64,000 nt of DNA from Mucilaginibacter paludis DSM 18603 (GCF_000166195.2 NZ_CM001403.1:5598432-5662431), one strand, 5' to 3'. Positions 27,901 to 36,461 are shown, numbered from the stretch's first letter. Numbers and translations: made by a program. The notes: generated from the sequence alone by a model not told the origin.

Positions 27901-28016
27901 TTATCTGCTTCGGCTTATTGATCTCCATGCTGCTTACCTTATTTGTTCTGCCTACTCTCTACTGGTTGTTTTTCAGGAAAGAAGATGAGGTTGAAACTAA
28001 TCCGCAAGTAGCTTAA
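24924..28016 (+). CDS. RND-family efflux pump permease
   Basis: Proton-driven pump of 1030 residues, full RND length. TM1 at about residues 16-35 followed by the periplasmic porter head; TM2-TM6 about 340-500, with the paired Asp of TM4 in VVLGIVVDDPIVVIDN (about 395-412); second periplasmic head about 565-860; TM8-TM12 to the end, with GLLALCGIVVRNGIILIDHAEELR and MRPIFLTSSAAAVGV. The Asp pair and the late Arg/Lys region needed for proton coupling are present. It resembles the branch of Bacteroidota AcrB/CzcA-like pumps that act on organic substrates; metal specificity is not indicated. Central gene of the operon. Confidence 0.95.
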   Translation: MEEKKSNLIEWAMRYHVLPLTLATVLVLLGILGLFNMPRNEFPDFTIRQGVIVGFYPGASSAQVEEQLTKKVEEYLFSNNEVDKTKTYSYSRDGIMYIFLEVSEQVNGPDTKAFWNKIKNGVLTLQLPREVKGIMVNSDFGNTSALLLAVESSTRPYKELQKNVEEIEAELRHVKDVAKISHTGNLNEQIGIYVDNNKLLQNGVTAGSLMNVLQNEGAISAAGTEDGKIIDRPIHLSSFYKTEADLAEQVVRRDDKGNPVRLRDIATIKREYDEPDSYITSNGTKSIVVSLEMVKGKNIVKFGKELEEQLDKVSAHLPPDIKLVRLANQPEVVDESITHFMKEFSFALIGVVIVALLLLPFRVAAVAAATIPITISATLGIMYLAGIELDTVTLAALIVVLGIVVDDPIVVIDNHVEKLDHGMSVWEAAKSSAQELFPSVFTATLAISATFFPLMFFMTGTAKDFISVFPVTITIALVLSLIISMMLVPFFNTLFIRKGLHNPDKPKDKKSMLDYLQAFFDRNIGNAIKHYRLTVMFGVLSVVVGMLFMSKLPQQLFPTIDRNQFAMEVYLPSGYNLAQTDSVIKGMERIMRKDERVVNYTSFIGTSSPRFHTVYAPNLSAKNYAQILVNTTSDKATEEMIAEYTHKYSNIFPSAYVRMKQLNMAGAPAPIEVRISGDNIQNLKAIGDKVIAIGKKNSQVTWVRTDYNEMEEGVKLDIKTQELARLGLTKSDVANTIAMNTDGIKATSVWEGNYQIDVKIKAPRASRTSTSNLMELNIPSQQTNSTVPLRQVASIASDWHDGEVVRRNSIRTLTVRMDVAQHAVANSVLAAMQPEIEKLKLPQGVEIAYGGELELQMENQGPMGTALLMSIVLIFLILVWHFKKMKHALLSITTMPLSLLGASFGLLVTGYPFGFTSFLGLLALCGIVVRNGIILIDHAEELRAHEGKTVKEAATLSAERRMRPIFLTSSAAAVGVTPMIISGSPLWGPLGTVICFGLLISMLLTLFVLPTLYWLFFRKEDEVETNPQVA

Positions 28017-28035
28017 TTAAAAAACAATCATCATC

Positions 28036-29328
28036 ATGAGAACCCTCCTATTTTCAATTATATTTCTGCTTATGCTACATGCCGCGGGCGCGCAGCAGCA
28101 TCCGGTATCCCTGGAGCAAAGCAAGCAGGCGGCTCTGGCTTATAGTAATGCTATAAAAAACGGCCAGTTAAGCATCAGCTCAGCTGAGGCCGGCCTTAAG
28201 GCGGCTAAAGCTAACTACTTACCCAGCGTAAGTGGTACCGGCGTGGCCTTGTACGGATTCAAAGATATTGTTCCGGCCATACCCGGTTTACTTAATAAAG
28301 GGATAAGTAATATTTACACGGGTGCCCTAATGGGTACGCAAAGCATCTATGCAGGCGGTAAGATAGTTACCAGTAATCAGCTTGCCGCTTTGCAGGTTGA
28401 AACCAGCAAAATACTGGCCCGCCAATCGGCAGACTCCGTATTGCTGCTAACAGAGCAAAAGTACTGGAACATTGTTAACCTGCAGGAGCAAAGTAAAACC
28501 ATTAAGGCAAACGAAACCCTGCTGAACAGTATCCTTAAAATACAGAAGGATATGCTTGCCTCAGGCCTTGTTGCCCGGAACGACCTACTTAAGGTTAAAG
28601 TACAGCTTAGCCAGTTAATGGTTAACAAAAGCAAGCTGAATAATGGCCGCATGCTTGCCCTGTTTGATTTTTCGGTTTACACCGGTATGCCGTTTGATTC
28701 GCTGATGGTGATGCAGGACACGCTGAACAAAGCTGTTAACCCGGTTTTGCCGGGTATTAACCCCGACACTGTACTATCTAATATCAATAGTTACCGCTTA
28801 CTGGCGCTACAGGTAAAAAGCAGCAGCCTGCAAACAAGGCTTACCAAAGCCGACAATTTGCCGAGCTTATCGGTGGGCCTGAGCGCTTCGCAATTAGGTT
28901 CCTTTAACGGTGCTTTCAGCAGTTCGTTTACACCCTTGGCTTTCGGCACGCTCAGTATCCCCATCTCTGAAAACCTTTGGGGAGGCAACCGCCAGAAAGT
29001 GAAGCAGCGGAAGCTGAGCGAACAGGTGGCCAGAAATAATTTGCGCGACGGCAGCAACCAACTACAGGTTGGTATTTTGAAGTACTGGTACGATTTGAAA
29101 GACGCTTTGACACAGATCAGTTACGCTAAAGATAACCTTGTACAGGCGGAGGAAAACCTTAAGGTTAACCATGACAATTACAAAGCCGGGTTGAATAGTG
29201 TTAGTGATGTACTGGATGCCCAGGCCGCCTACCAGCAGGCTGAAGTTACGCTGAATACGGCGCTAACGGATTTTCAGGCTAAAAAGGCGGCCTATGATTA
29301 CGCTACCGGGAATATCGGCAACAGGTAG
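28036..29328 (+). CDS. TolC-like outer-membrane efflux channel
   Basis: Outer-membrane factor of the tripartite pump. Signal peptide ending near residue 19 (HAAGAQQ). Two similar halves of coiled-coil helices (about 30-210 and 225-425), each with the OEP pattern, for example SISSAEAGLKAAKANYLPSVSGTG and SSLQTRLTKADNLPSLSVGL, and VSDVLDAQAAYQQAEVTLNTALTDF near the end. 430 residues is normal for the family. Starts 19 bp after the pump gene. Confidence 0.94.
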   Translation: MRTLLFSIIFLLMLHAAGAQQHPVSLEQSKQAALAYSNAIKNGQLSISSAEAGLKAAKANYLPSVSGTGVALYGFKDIVPAIPGLLNKGISNIYTGALMGTQSIYAGGKIVTSNQLAALQVETSKILARQSADSVLLLTEQKYWNIVNLQEQSKTIKANETLLNSILKIQKDMLASGLVARNDLLKVKVQLSQLMVNKSKLNNGRMLALFDFSVYTGMPFDSLMVMQDTLNKAVNPVLPGINPDTVLSNINSYRLLALQVKSSSLQTRLTKADNLPSLSVGLSASQLGSFNGAFSSSFTPLAFGTLSIPISENLWGGNRQKVKQRKLSEQVARNNLRDGSNQLQVGILKYWYDLKDALTQISYAKDNLVQAEENLKVNHDNYKAGLNSVSDVLDAQAAYQQAEVTLNTALTDFQAKKAAYDYATGNIGNR

Positions 29329-29361
29329 TAAGGTTTATCATTTACTTATAACTAAAACAGA

Positions 29362-29973
29362 ATGGCTACGCAAATACCTCAACCAATGCTCAACACTGCT
29401 AAACAGCAAATTGTAGATCATACAATTGCATTGATCTGTAAAAATGGTATCGATCAGATCTCCATCAGGCAGATCGCCATGGCTGCGAAAGTTAGCCCCG
29501 CTAATATCATCCATACTTTTTGCTGCCTTGATAGCTTGGTTACCCAATGCACTAAACATTGCTTTGATGCTTTGGAGGTTTTTATAGCGTGTAGCAAGCA
29601 TAGGTTGCATAAACAGGCTGGAAACATCGAAACATTCTGGAAAATTCTGGTTGAGTTTAATTGCGATCATGCCAGCAAGGCTTCAATAATCTGTATGTAC
29701 CTTAAAGATCCCGCTTTATTTCCGGCGATAGAAATTAAGCATAGCCTGATACAGTCGCTCGCAAATGAATTCGACAGGATTGAACACGATCTAAGAACTT
29801 GTAATAACCAGATCCGCTTTATCGCATTTATACATTTGTTTCGTATGGCGTGCCGCATGGCAAAGCAATTAAATTTAAGCTACGGGCTTTGCGACCACGA
29901 CAGGGCTTTAAACTATTACCATAATGCGGTTGAATGGGAGCTTAACAGACTTTTGAAGCTGCCTATCAGTTAA
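29362..29973 (+). CDS. TetR-like regulator
   Basis: 203 residues with an N-terminal HTH of TetR type (AKQQIVDHTIALICKNGIDQISIRQIAMAAKVSPANIIHTF, about 13-53) and a helical C-terminal domain. Unusually the segment after the recognition helix lacks the typical YxYF motif (HTFCCLDSLVTQC). Seven or more cysteines are scattered through the protein. It follows the channel gene by 33 bp and precedes a strong terminator, so it is the last gene of the efflux operon. Two TetR genes bracket the pump; this one may control something else. Confidence 0.8.
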   Translation: MATQIPQPMLNTAKQQIVDHTIALICKNGIDQISIRQIAMAAKVSPANIIHTFCCLDSLVTQCTKHCFDALEVFIACSKHRLHKQAGNIETFWKILVEFNCDHASKASIICMYLKDPALFPAIEIKHSLIQSLANEFDRIEHDLRTCNNQIRFIAFIHLFRMACRMAKQLNLSYGLCDHDRALNYYHNAVEWELNRLLKLPIS

Positions 29974-29997
29974 CTAAGTATTCTAAATACTAAATAC

Positions 29998-30039
29998 GCT
30001 TGACTTGACACCAGCTGCAAAAAAAGTGTCAAGTCAAGC
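29998..30039 (+). terminator. Terminator of the efflux operon
   Basis: Perfect 14-bp stem (GCTTGACTTGACAC at 29998-30011, complement at 30026-30039) with a 14-nt loop, 24 bp after the TetR stop. Confidence 0.8.
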
Positions 30040-30704
30040 TTGCTTGATCCCGAGCCTTGAGCTTGGTTTCGGTGTCCTGATTGAGCATTACTAATTTTTG
30101 CCTTAGGGCTAACATACATTATCGTTGCTACCAACATTATAATTCGGGAAAAAGCACAAATAAAAATTGTAATTTTTGCGGGATGTTTTTTTGCCGGGAT
30201 CAACCTGGCTAATTACTTACCTGGCAAAAATATAGAGGTGTGTGTGTCCACATAAATAACCGTAGGTTAACCAAATTATAAGTCAAGGGCAGGTATTCTT
30301 GACTTAACGATGGTAATCATACGGATAGGTTGCCGTTGTTACCCGGTATACCTGCAATGCCCTTAAATACAAGAGAGTATCATCCACATTTGTGCGGCTT
30401 CGTATTCAATTTGGACTGTTCTGACAACGATTATTCGTGCCTTTAAATTTTATGATCTACAGCGGCCGGTTTCCATTCCGGGCCGGCATCAAGATGCCAT
30501 AGGCTTCAAATCCTCACGATTGCTTCAGTATGCATCAAAACTTGAAAATCGGTTTTTCCATGGCCTGAAATTTAAAAAAGCTGATAAGTTGTGTCCCGAT
30601 TTTATAGCTATTGATTAAATCAAGCAATAATTATCAAACTATTTTTTAGAAATCATGTTATTAATTAACCTTTACTATATTTTTTTAAGCTGTACTATGA
30701 ATCT
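30040..30704. other. Intergenic region before the LOV kinase
   Basis: About 665 bp without a convincing gene on either strand. It carries a second inverted repeat built on the same CTTGACTT core as the terminator (30279-30306). No exact promoter consensus precedes the kinase; the closest is TATATTTT at about 30676-30683. Confidence 0.45.
30279..30306. repeat. Inverted repeat with CTTGACTT core
   Basis: Perfect 9-bp arms TAAGTCAAG (30279-30287) and CTTGACTTA (30298-30306), 10-nt loop. The core recurs in the terminator stem 270 bp upstream. Confidence 0.5.
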
Positions 30705-32231
30705 ATGGATGATTTTTTAAAGCGACTACCAAATACAGGCCAAACAGATATCCGGTTATTTGCAGCCGCGGTCAGCGCATCCAACCATGGCGTGGTGATC
30801 ACAGATCATACCCAGCCTGATGAACCTATCATCTATTGCAATAAAGCATTTGAATCCATTACTGGATATACCAACAAAGAAATTATAGGCCATAACTGCC
30901 GCTTTTTGCAGGATGGCGACAATGAGCAGGAGGGTAGGCGCCGGCTTCGTGAGGCGATAAAAAACGGCGAACATTGCCAGGTAGAGATCCGGAACTATAA
31001 AAAAAATGGCCGGATGATTTGGAACGAACTGATGATCTCGCCCGTTAAAGACAGGGATGGAAACGTTACCAACTTTATTGGGATACAAAATGACATTACC
31101 CGCAGAAAAGAAGCAGAAGATGCGTTAGCATCCGAAAAGCAGAATTTGGAGGAACGTGTTTTAGAGCGTACGGAAGATTTACAGGAGAGTGAAGCATATC
31201 TGGCCAGTATCATCGAAACTATACGCGAAAGCCTGGTGGTGCTGGATGAAAAAATGAGGGTGCTGAGTGTGAATGATCATTTTTGCCGCTTTTTTAAAGT
31301 GGCTGAAAATGACATTCGGGGCAGGGTTCTTTTTGAGCATAACGATGGTCAATGGAATTTACCTGAATTAAGAAACCTTTTGATCAATGTTTTGCCCAAC
31401 AACAATCCCTTTGAAGGTTTCGAAATTGAAAATGAGTTTCCAAATATCGGCCGAAAGCTATTGGTATTAAACGCGCGCCAGGTTACGCTGAAGGGAAAAT
31501 ACCAGAACAGGATATTGTTGGCCATAGAAGACATCACTGAACAAAGAGAAATAGAGCAGCGTAAAGAGGATTTTATCAGTATAGCCAGCCATGAAATGAA
31601 AACGCCTTTAACCAGTATTAAAGGAAATCTTCAGTTGCTGCAAAGAAAAGCCCAGCAGAATAACGATACCCAATACCTGAGCGGTTTTGAAACAGCATCC
31701 AAATCAATCGCCAGGCTGGAAAAATTAATATACGATCTGTTGGATGTCTCAAAGATCCAGTCGGGTAAAGTCGAGTTGATTTTTTCGAAATTCAATTTTC
31801 AACAGTTAATCATCGAATCGGTTAATGGTGTGCAGGCAACAACCCAGACCCATAAATTGGTGATGAAAGGTTCTTCGGATATCGAGGTTACAGCCGATTT
31901 TGGACGGTTGGAGCAGGTTTTACTCAACTTACTCAATAATGCGGTTAAATATTCGCCTACAGGCAAAGAGGTCATAGTTCATACCTGCATCTTGCCCGAA
32001 TATGTTAAAGTATCCATTACAGATACCGGGGTAGGCATCCATGAACGGGATCATAAACGTATTTTCGAGCGTTTTTACCGCGCGGACCAGATTTCGGAAA
32101 AGTTTCCAGGAGTGGGCATCGGGTTGTATGTAAGTAACGAGATTATCAAAGAGCACAGAGGCACGTTGTGGGTAGAGAGCCAGGAAGGCAAGGGTGCTGT
32201 TTTTAGTTTTACCATTCCTATTAACCGTTAA
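30705..32231 (+). CDS. LOV-domain sensor histidine kinase (blue-light receptor)
   Basis: 508 residues. The first PAS domain (about 17-132) is a LOV photosensor: GHNCRFLQ at 62-69 with the adduct-forming Cys65, the flavin-contacting N97 and N107 (NYKKNG, WNELMISPV) and Q128 in FIGIQNDIT. All key residues for FMN binding and the cysteinyl photocycle are present. A coiled coil (about 134-165) leads to a second PAS (about 165-280), then HisKA with H296 (ASHEMKTPL), and HATPase_c with N box NLLNNAVKYS, DTGVGI and GVGIGLY. No membrane span, so it is cytosolic. It lies 4 bp before a stand-alone receiver, its likely partner. Light activation is inferred from the conserved residues. Confidence 0.93.
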   Translation: MDDFLKRLPNTGQTDIRLFAAAVSASNHGVVITDHTQPDEPIIYCNKAFESITGYTNKEIIGHNCRFLQDGDNEQEGRRRLREAIKNGEHCQVEIRNYKKNGRMIWNELMISPVKDRDGNVTNFIGIQNDITRRKEAEDALASEKQNLEERVLERTEDLQESEAYLASIIETIRESLVVLDEKMRVLSVNDHFCRFFKVAENDIRGRVLFEHNDGQWNLPELRNLLINVLPNNNPFEGFEIENEFPNIGRKLLVLNARQVTLKGKYQNRILLAIEDITEQREIEQRKEDFISIASHEMKTPLTSIKGNLQLLQRKAQQNNDTQYLSGFETASKSIARLEKLIYDLLDVSKIQSGKVELIFSKFNFQQLIIESVNGVQATTQTHKLVMKGSSDIEVTADFGRLEQVLLNLLNNAVKYSPTGKEVIVHTCILPEYVKVSITDTGVGIHERDHKRIFERFYRADQISEKFPGVGIGLYVSNEIIKEHRGTLWVESQEGKGAVFSFTIPINR

Positions 32232-32235
32232 TGAT

Positions 32236-32592
32236 ATGAGCCAAATACTGGTATGTGATGATGAACAGGAGATACTGGATATCACACGCCTTATTTTAGA
32301 AGATGCAGGGCACCAAGTGATAGCTGTTATTGATAGCGGCGCTGTTGCATCTTTAATAGAACAGGAACAGCCGGATGTGTTGCTTATAGACCTTTGGATG
32401 CCCGGCCTGTCTGGCGACCAGGTAGTGAGGCAACTTCGCAACAATGGATCAATGAGGCACATTCCAATTGTGGTCATTTCAGCAAGTAAGGAGGGAAAGG
32501 AAATCGCTTACGCAGCCGGTGCAGACGACTTCCTGGAAAAACCCTACGACATTGATGACCTGGTAGCGATAGTTGAAAAACAATTGGTATAA
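32236..32592 (+). CDS. Single-domain response regulator
   Basis: 118-residue CheY-like receiver with no output domain. Acidic pair D8/D9 (VCDDE), phosphoacceptor D52 (LLIDLWMPGLSG), the Thr/Ser position in VVISAS and the Lys in FLEKPYD. The ATG at 32236 is chosen because the longer frame would extend into the kinase gene. Co-transcribed with the LOV kinase (4-bp gap). Stand-alone receivers paired with LOV kinases are known to act as phosphate sinks or in stress phosphorelays; the downstream target is not in this window. Confidence 0.93.
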   Translation: MSQILVCDDEQEILDITRLILEDAGHQVIAVIDSGAVASLIEQEQPDVLLIDLWMPGLSGDQVVRQLRNNGSMRHIPIVVISASKEGKEIAYAAGADDFLEKPYDIDDLVAIVEKQLV

Positions 32593-32649
32593 TTACTGCA
32601 ATAAGCGCGAATTGAATTTTCAGGGATTAAATTACGGTTTCGCTAAAGC

Positions 32650-33762
32650 TTACCCAACCGGGAGCGTAAATTTAAATGTGCTCCCTTTGCCAGGTTCGCT
32701 TTCTGCCCATATCTTACCATGGTGCCTGTTGATGATTTCGGCACACAGATAAAGCCCTATACCAAAACCTGCAATTTTTTCTGTTTCTTTACTTTCCACA
32801 CGGTAATGAGGCAAAAAAAGCTTTTGAATATCCGCAGGCGCTATACCAAGCCCCTGGTCTCTTACGCTTACCTCCACATTATCGCCGCGTACGGTGCAAC
32901 CTATTTCTATTTCCGCAGTTTTATCAGAATATTTTGCTGCATTGCTCAGCAGGTTTACCAGTACCTGTTCTATTTTTTCACGATCGGCGTTGATGGTAAC
33001 CGAATCGCAGGGAGAGGTAACGATATGATGAGTAGAAGTTATAAATAAAGTTTCTTCCACCACCTCGTTGATCAATACATCAAGCCTAAACTCTTCTTTT
33101 TTCAAATGTATTTTACCGGCTTCGGCACCGGATAAATTAAGCAAGCTATTAATCATGTTAAGCATTTTTTTAACCTGCTTATCCACTTTTGATAGTGCCC
33201 CTATCGTAAAATTATCTTTCTGTTTTTTAGCCCAGTTATTGAGCATCTGTACATAAGCCTTCAAGGCGGTAAGCGGCGTTTTTAGCTCATGGCTAACCAT
33301 GCCAATAAATTTACTCCGTCTCAGGTCATTTTGCTTCTGCTCGGTAACGTCCATAATAATCCCCGAGAAATAGCTGTTGGTGGCTGTTGAGCTACTAAAT
33401 CCCCCGGTTACATTCAACCATCTTTGTTTCTGATCGGCAAAGCCCGTAATCGGAAATTCAATGTAAAGGGTATGCTGTTTTTTAAATGCATTCTCAATAG
33501 CGAGCTTTACACTTTTCCTGTATTTATCAACAACCCTTGACATGGCATCCTCAAAAGACATATCAGCTCCAGGCAAAAATCCGAATAAATCCCTGGTACG
33601 TTCCGAGGGGAGGAATTTCCCGGAGACGGGGTCCATAATCCAGATGCCAACATTGGCAGAATCAAGAGCAATCTTCGCTATATCCATCTCCTGGAGAGGT
33701 TCGGTCAATCCGGAATCGTTATGTTTTTCAGGGTTAGTAAATTCGCCACTATTATTATTCAT
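32650..33762 (-). CDS. PAS-domain sensor histidine kinase
   Basis: 370-residue cytosolic kinase, convergent with the LOV operon across 57 bp. One PAS domain (about 27-142: VGIWIMDPVSGKF ... FSGIIMDVTEQ) without LOV residues, HisKA with H158 (MVSHELKTPLTAL), and HATPase_c with NLLSNAAKYS, DQGLGI and GFGIGLY. Its partner receiver is not adjacent on its own strand. A minus-strand TATTTTTG (33790-33797), 27 nt before the start, fits the -7 consensus. Whether it shares the receiver at 32236 with the LOV kinase is an open possibility. Confidence 0.93.
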   Translation of the reverse strand: MNNNSGEFTNPEKHNDSGLTEPLQEMDIAKIALDSANVGIWIMDPVSGKFLPSERTRDLFGFLPGADMSFEDAMSRVVDKYRKSVKLAIENAFKKQHTLYIEFPITGFADQKQRWLNVTGGFSSSTATNSYFSGIIMDVTEQKQNDLRRSKFIGMVSHELKTPLTALKAYVQMLNNWAKKQKDNFTIGALSKVDKQVKKMLNMINSLLNLSGAEAGKIHLKKEEFRLDVLINEVVEETLFITSTHHIVTSPCDSVTINADREKIEQVLVNLLSNAAKYSDKTAEIEIGCTVRGDNVEVSVRDQGLGIAPADIQKLFLPHYRVESKETEKIAGFGIGLYLCAEIINRHHGKIWAESEPGKGSTFKFTLPVG

Positions 33763-33797
33763 GAGAAGTTATCAGATTCGATTTCGGGACAAAAATA

Positions 33798-34418
33798 CTT
33801 TATTTAACCGACATATAGATTTTCATCATCTGAGACGGATATAACTGTTTATCAGAATTCAGCAATTGATATCCAGGGCTGGTTAATACTAACTCGCAAG
33901 AATCGCTTTTGGCGGCATAACCTATAAACAAATGAAGCCCTGAATGATGCTCGTTATTAAAAATAAACCATTGCTAAGTGTATCGGAGGGCTTTGTAGCT
34001 AAGCAAAAAAGGAGAAGCATATTTTGGTATTACTACCGCCAGGTAAAAAATAAACAGTTCTTTCAGGTAAACTGTTTAAGTAAAATATTTATGAAATGTT
34101 TTCGTGACATTGCTTTATACCTGTAAATGCGTGGAATACTTTGTGCTTGTAGATTGATCGCTATCATTAAGGGTGATGAAATGAGTTACTTGGGTGGTTT
34201 TTTATAGATTGACACAGATCAAGTTTTTCCGGGACTTGGATCATTTGTACAAGCATGCTCGGCCTGTAGTTTTGTTACTAATGGTTTTGTTACTAATGAT
34301 GAATAAACATCCATCACCAATGCCATTAATCAAAATCGTATTAAAATATCATATACTAAATTGCTCGATTATCAAGGGATACCTGCCCACTATTACTTAT
34401 GGGTGACCGGTTAGGCAG
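33798..34418. other. Gene-free intergenic region
   Basis: About 620 bp between the second kinase and the carbamoyltransferase cassette, without a convincing gene. Two short frames (33944-34126, 34194-34406) lack coding character. A 15-bp exact tandem repeat lies at 34269-34298. Confidence 0.45.
34269..34298. repeat. 15-bp tandem duplication
   Basis: GTTTTGTTACTAATG occurs twice in direct succession (34269-34283, 34284-34298). Confidence 0.7.
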
Positions 34419-34488
34419 CTAACAAAATTTCGAATTAATAATTGAATCGAAATTCACGATCTGGGGCTTATGCCATGCATTTTGTTAG
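34419..34488 (-). terminator. Nested inverted repeats behind the carbamoyltransferase
   Basis: Outer arms CTAACAAAAT (34419-34428) and its complement (34479-34488), inner arms AATTTCGA (34426-34433) and TCGAAATT (34447-34454). They begin 12 nt past the stop codon of the minus-strand gene and may form a terminator or alternative folds. Confidence 0.45.
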
Positions 34489-34499
34489 TTGCTAAAATT

Positions 34500-36287
34500 T
34501 TACTTCTTCCTGATTAGGAAACGCCCGATCACCAAAACATCAATTCCAGTTTGCCCGAAGCAGGCCAGTGCATCAGATACAGTGTTGACTATCGGTTCGT
34601 TCATCCTGTTAAAGGAGGTATTGATGAGTATCGGGCACCCTGTAATCTTATAAAAAGCGTTTATCAGGTTATAAAAATCAGGATGGCTATCCTGTCCAAC
34701 GGTCTGTACCCTTGCGGAGAAATCCACATGTGTTACAGCAGGAATTGTTGACCGGATCTGCTTTAGCAAATCAAATCCGTGCAGAACTTGTTTCTGTTTA
34801 TCTGGATAAATCCTGACGTCTTCAGTAACATCGGCTACGAGCATCATATACGGGCTTTTTTCAGTGATGTCAAAGTAGGATGGAGCATGTTCCTCTAAAA
34901 TTGCCGGAGCAAACGGACGAAAGGATTCCCTGAATTTTATTTTTTGATTGAGTATGGATTGCATCCTGTGGTTGCGTGGGTCTGCAAGGATGCTTCGCGC
35001 CCCGAGTGACCGCGGACCAAATTCCATTCTACCTCTGAAATACCCCACTACTTTTCCGTTTGCTATTTGATCCGCTACGGCACTGTAATAGTTGTCTTTG
35101 GTCAACTCTTCAAACGTGGCGTTTTGGTTTAATAGCTCCGTTTTAACATCGTTATCCTGAAACGACGGTCCCAGTAATGCGTTTTGCATTTTATCGCTTG
35201 GCGATGTTATAAGTCTCGGGTTTTCTAAATAATCGTAGTATACTGCGTATGCGGCCCCTAAAGCACCTCCCGCATCGCCGGAAGCCGGTTGTATCCAAAT
35301 GTTTTTGAAGCCCGATTGACGAAGTATTTTACTATTCGCCACACAATTTAACGCTACACCACCTGACATGCAAAGGTTATCGATCTTTAATTCCTGGAAT
35401 AGGGTAGTAGTTATCGCTAACATGATCTGCTCGATAACCACCTGGATAGACCGGGCAACATCCATGTGAAACGAGGTGACGGGCATTAACGGCTCACGGC
35501 GTGGATTACCGAATAATAGCTCAAATGCTACGCCTGTCATGGTAAGACCTGTACAATAGCCGAAGTATTTTAAATTTAACCGGAACGAACCGTCTGTTTT
35601 GAGATCCACCAGGTGTTTGAATATGAGGTCTACAAACCGGGGGTTACCATACGGCGCTAATCCCATAACCTTATACTCGTCGCTGTTTACCTTGAAACCT
35701 AAATAATAGGTAAATGCAGAATATAACAGGCCAATGGAATGGGGGAATCTAATTTCTTTGATAAATTTGATTCTATTACCCTCGGCTATCGATACAGAAG
35801 TGGTTGTCCATTCGCCTACTCCGTCGGCTGTCAGTATTACGGCATGGTTAAAAGGAGAAGGATAAAAAGCGGAAGACGCGTGCGACATGTGATGGCTGCT
35901 GAAAAGTAAATTAACCTTCTGATTATCAAATCGCTGGTCTATTTTCTTCAGTTCCTGTAGAAGCTTCTTTTTTAAAAATAGCTTTTCTTTTAACCAGAGC
36001 GGCATTGACTTCGTAAATGATAAAAAACCTTTCGGAGCGAAGGATAAAGAGGTTTCTAAAAGACGCTCGAATTTTAAAAAAGGTTTTTCGTAGAAGACGA
36101 TGTAGTCCACTTGATCTAATCCGATCCCGGCCGCCTGCAGGCAATAACTTACAGCACATGCAGGGAACCTTTCGTCGTTTTTTTTCCGGGTAAACCGTTC
36201 CTCTTGTGCGGCCGCAACGATTGAATCATCATTTAGAAGGCAGGCGGCGCTATCATGAAAAAAAGCAGAGATCCCCAGAATGTACAT
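34500..36287 (-). CDS. NodU/CmcH-type carbamoyltransferase
   Basis: 595 residues. Transfers a carbamoyl group from carbamoyl phosphate, through an adenylate, to a hydroxyl of a small molecule or sugar. N-terminal Kae1-like ATPase fold: MYILGISAFFHDSAACLL at the start, the metal-binding SSHHMSHASSAFYPSPF, ADGVGEW, and MSGGVALNCVANSKI. C-terminal YrdC-like part: GYFRGRMEFGPRSLGARSILADPRN, FRPFAPAIL and ILINTSFN. The longer frame starting 141 bp upstream would overlap a small gene (36292-36441), so Met at 36287 is used. Last gene of a four-gene cassette with SGNH hydrolase, SxtJ-like and DUF5989 proteins; the acceptor is probably a cell-surface glycan or secreted metabolite (inference). Confidence 0.93.
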   Translation of the reverse strand: MYILGISAFFHDSAACLLNDDSIVAAAQEERFTRKKNDERFPACAVSYCLQAAGIGLDQVDYIVFYEKPFLKFERLLETSLSFAPKGFLSFTKSMPLWLKEKLFLKKKLLQELKKIDQRFDNQKVNLLFSSHHMSHASSAFYPSPFNHAVILTADGVGEWTTTSVSIAEGNRIKFIKEIRFPHSIGLLYSAFTYYLGFKVNSDEYKVMGLAPYGNPRFVDLIFKHLVDLKTDGSFRLNLKYFGYCTGLTMTGVAFELLFGNPRREPLMPVTSFHMDVARSIQVVIEQIMLAITTTLFQELKIDNLCMSGGVALNCVANSKILRQSGFKNIWIQPASGDAGGALGAAYAVYYDYLENPRLITSPSDKMQNALLGPSFQDNDVKTELLNQNATFEELTKDNYYSAVADQIANGKVVGYFRGRMEFGPRSLGARSILADPRNHRMQSILNQKIKFRESFRPFAPAILEEHAPSYFDITEKSPYMMLVADVTEDVRIYPDKQKQVLHGFDLLKQIRSTIPAVTHVDFSARVQTVGQDSHPDFYNLINAFYKITGCPILINTSFNRMNEPIVNTVSDALACFGQTGIDVLVIGRFLIRKK

Positions 36288-36291
36288 GCCC

Positions 36292-36441
36292 TTAAAATAA
36301 AGTGTAGATGAATGGCGCCAGTGCTGATCCCTGCGCCAGCACCAGTAAAAGCCCCAATAAAAAGAGCACTGCAAACAGTGGCAATAACCAGTAGCGCTTA
36401 CGGGACTGCAGGAAGTGAAAAAACTCAATTACTATTTCCAT
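36292..36441 (-). CDS. DUF5989-type small membrane protein
   Basis: 49 residues, easily missed. Starts at ATG 36441-36439 and stops at TAA 36294-36292. Short amphipathic N-terminus with a basic RKRYW stretch, one transmembrane helix (about residues 19-36, WLLPLFAVLFLLGLLLVLA), and the ending QGSALAPFIYTLF, which is typical of the small DUF5989 family (from memory) that accompanies SxtJ and carbamoyltransferase genes. 20 bp after the SxtJ-like stop, 4 bp before the carbamoyltransferase ATG. Its function is unknown; the conserved linkage suggests a subunit or helper of the membrane-side cassette. Confidence 0.85.
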   Translation of the reverse strand: MEIVIEFFHFLQSRKRYWLLPLFAVLFLLGLLLVLAQGSALAPFIYTLF

Positions 36442-36461
36442 ATGATATATTTTAAGATGAA

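Noticed and set aside
29970..30203. 77-codon minus-strand frame in the region after the efflux operon
   Set aside because: Runs through the terminator hairpin and has no coding character.
33944..34406. Two short plus-strand frames between the second kinase and the carbamoyltransferase
   Set aside because: Low-complexity, no start context, one contains the 15-bp tandem repeat.
36288..36428. 47-codon N-terminal extension of the carbamoyltransferase
   Set aside because: It is out of frame with, and overlaps, the DUF5989-type gene; the extension is Cys/Trp-rich without family match, while the Met at 36287 gives the normal family start.
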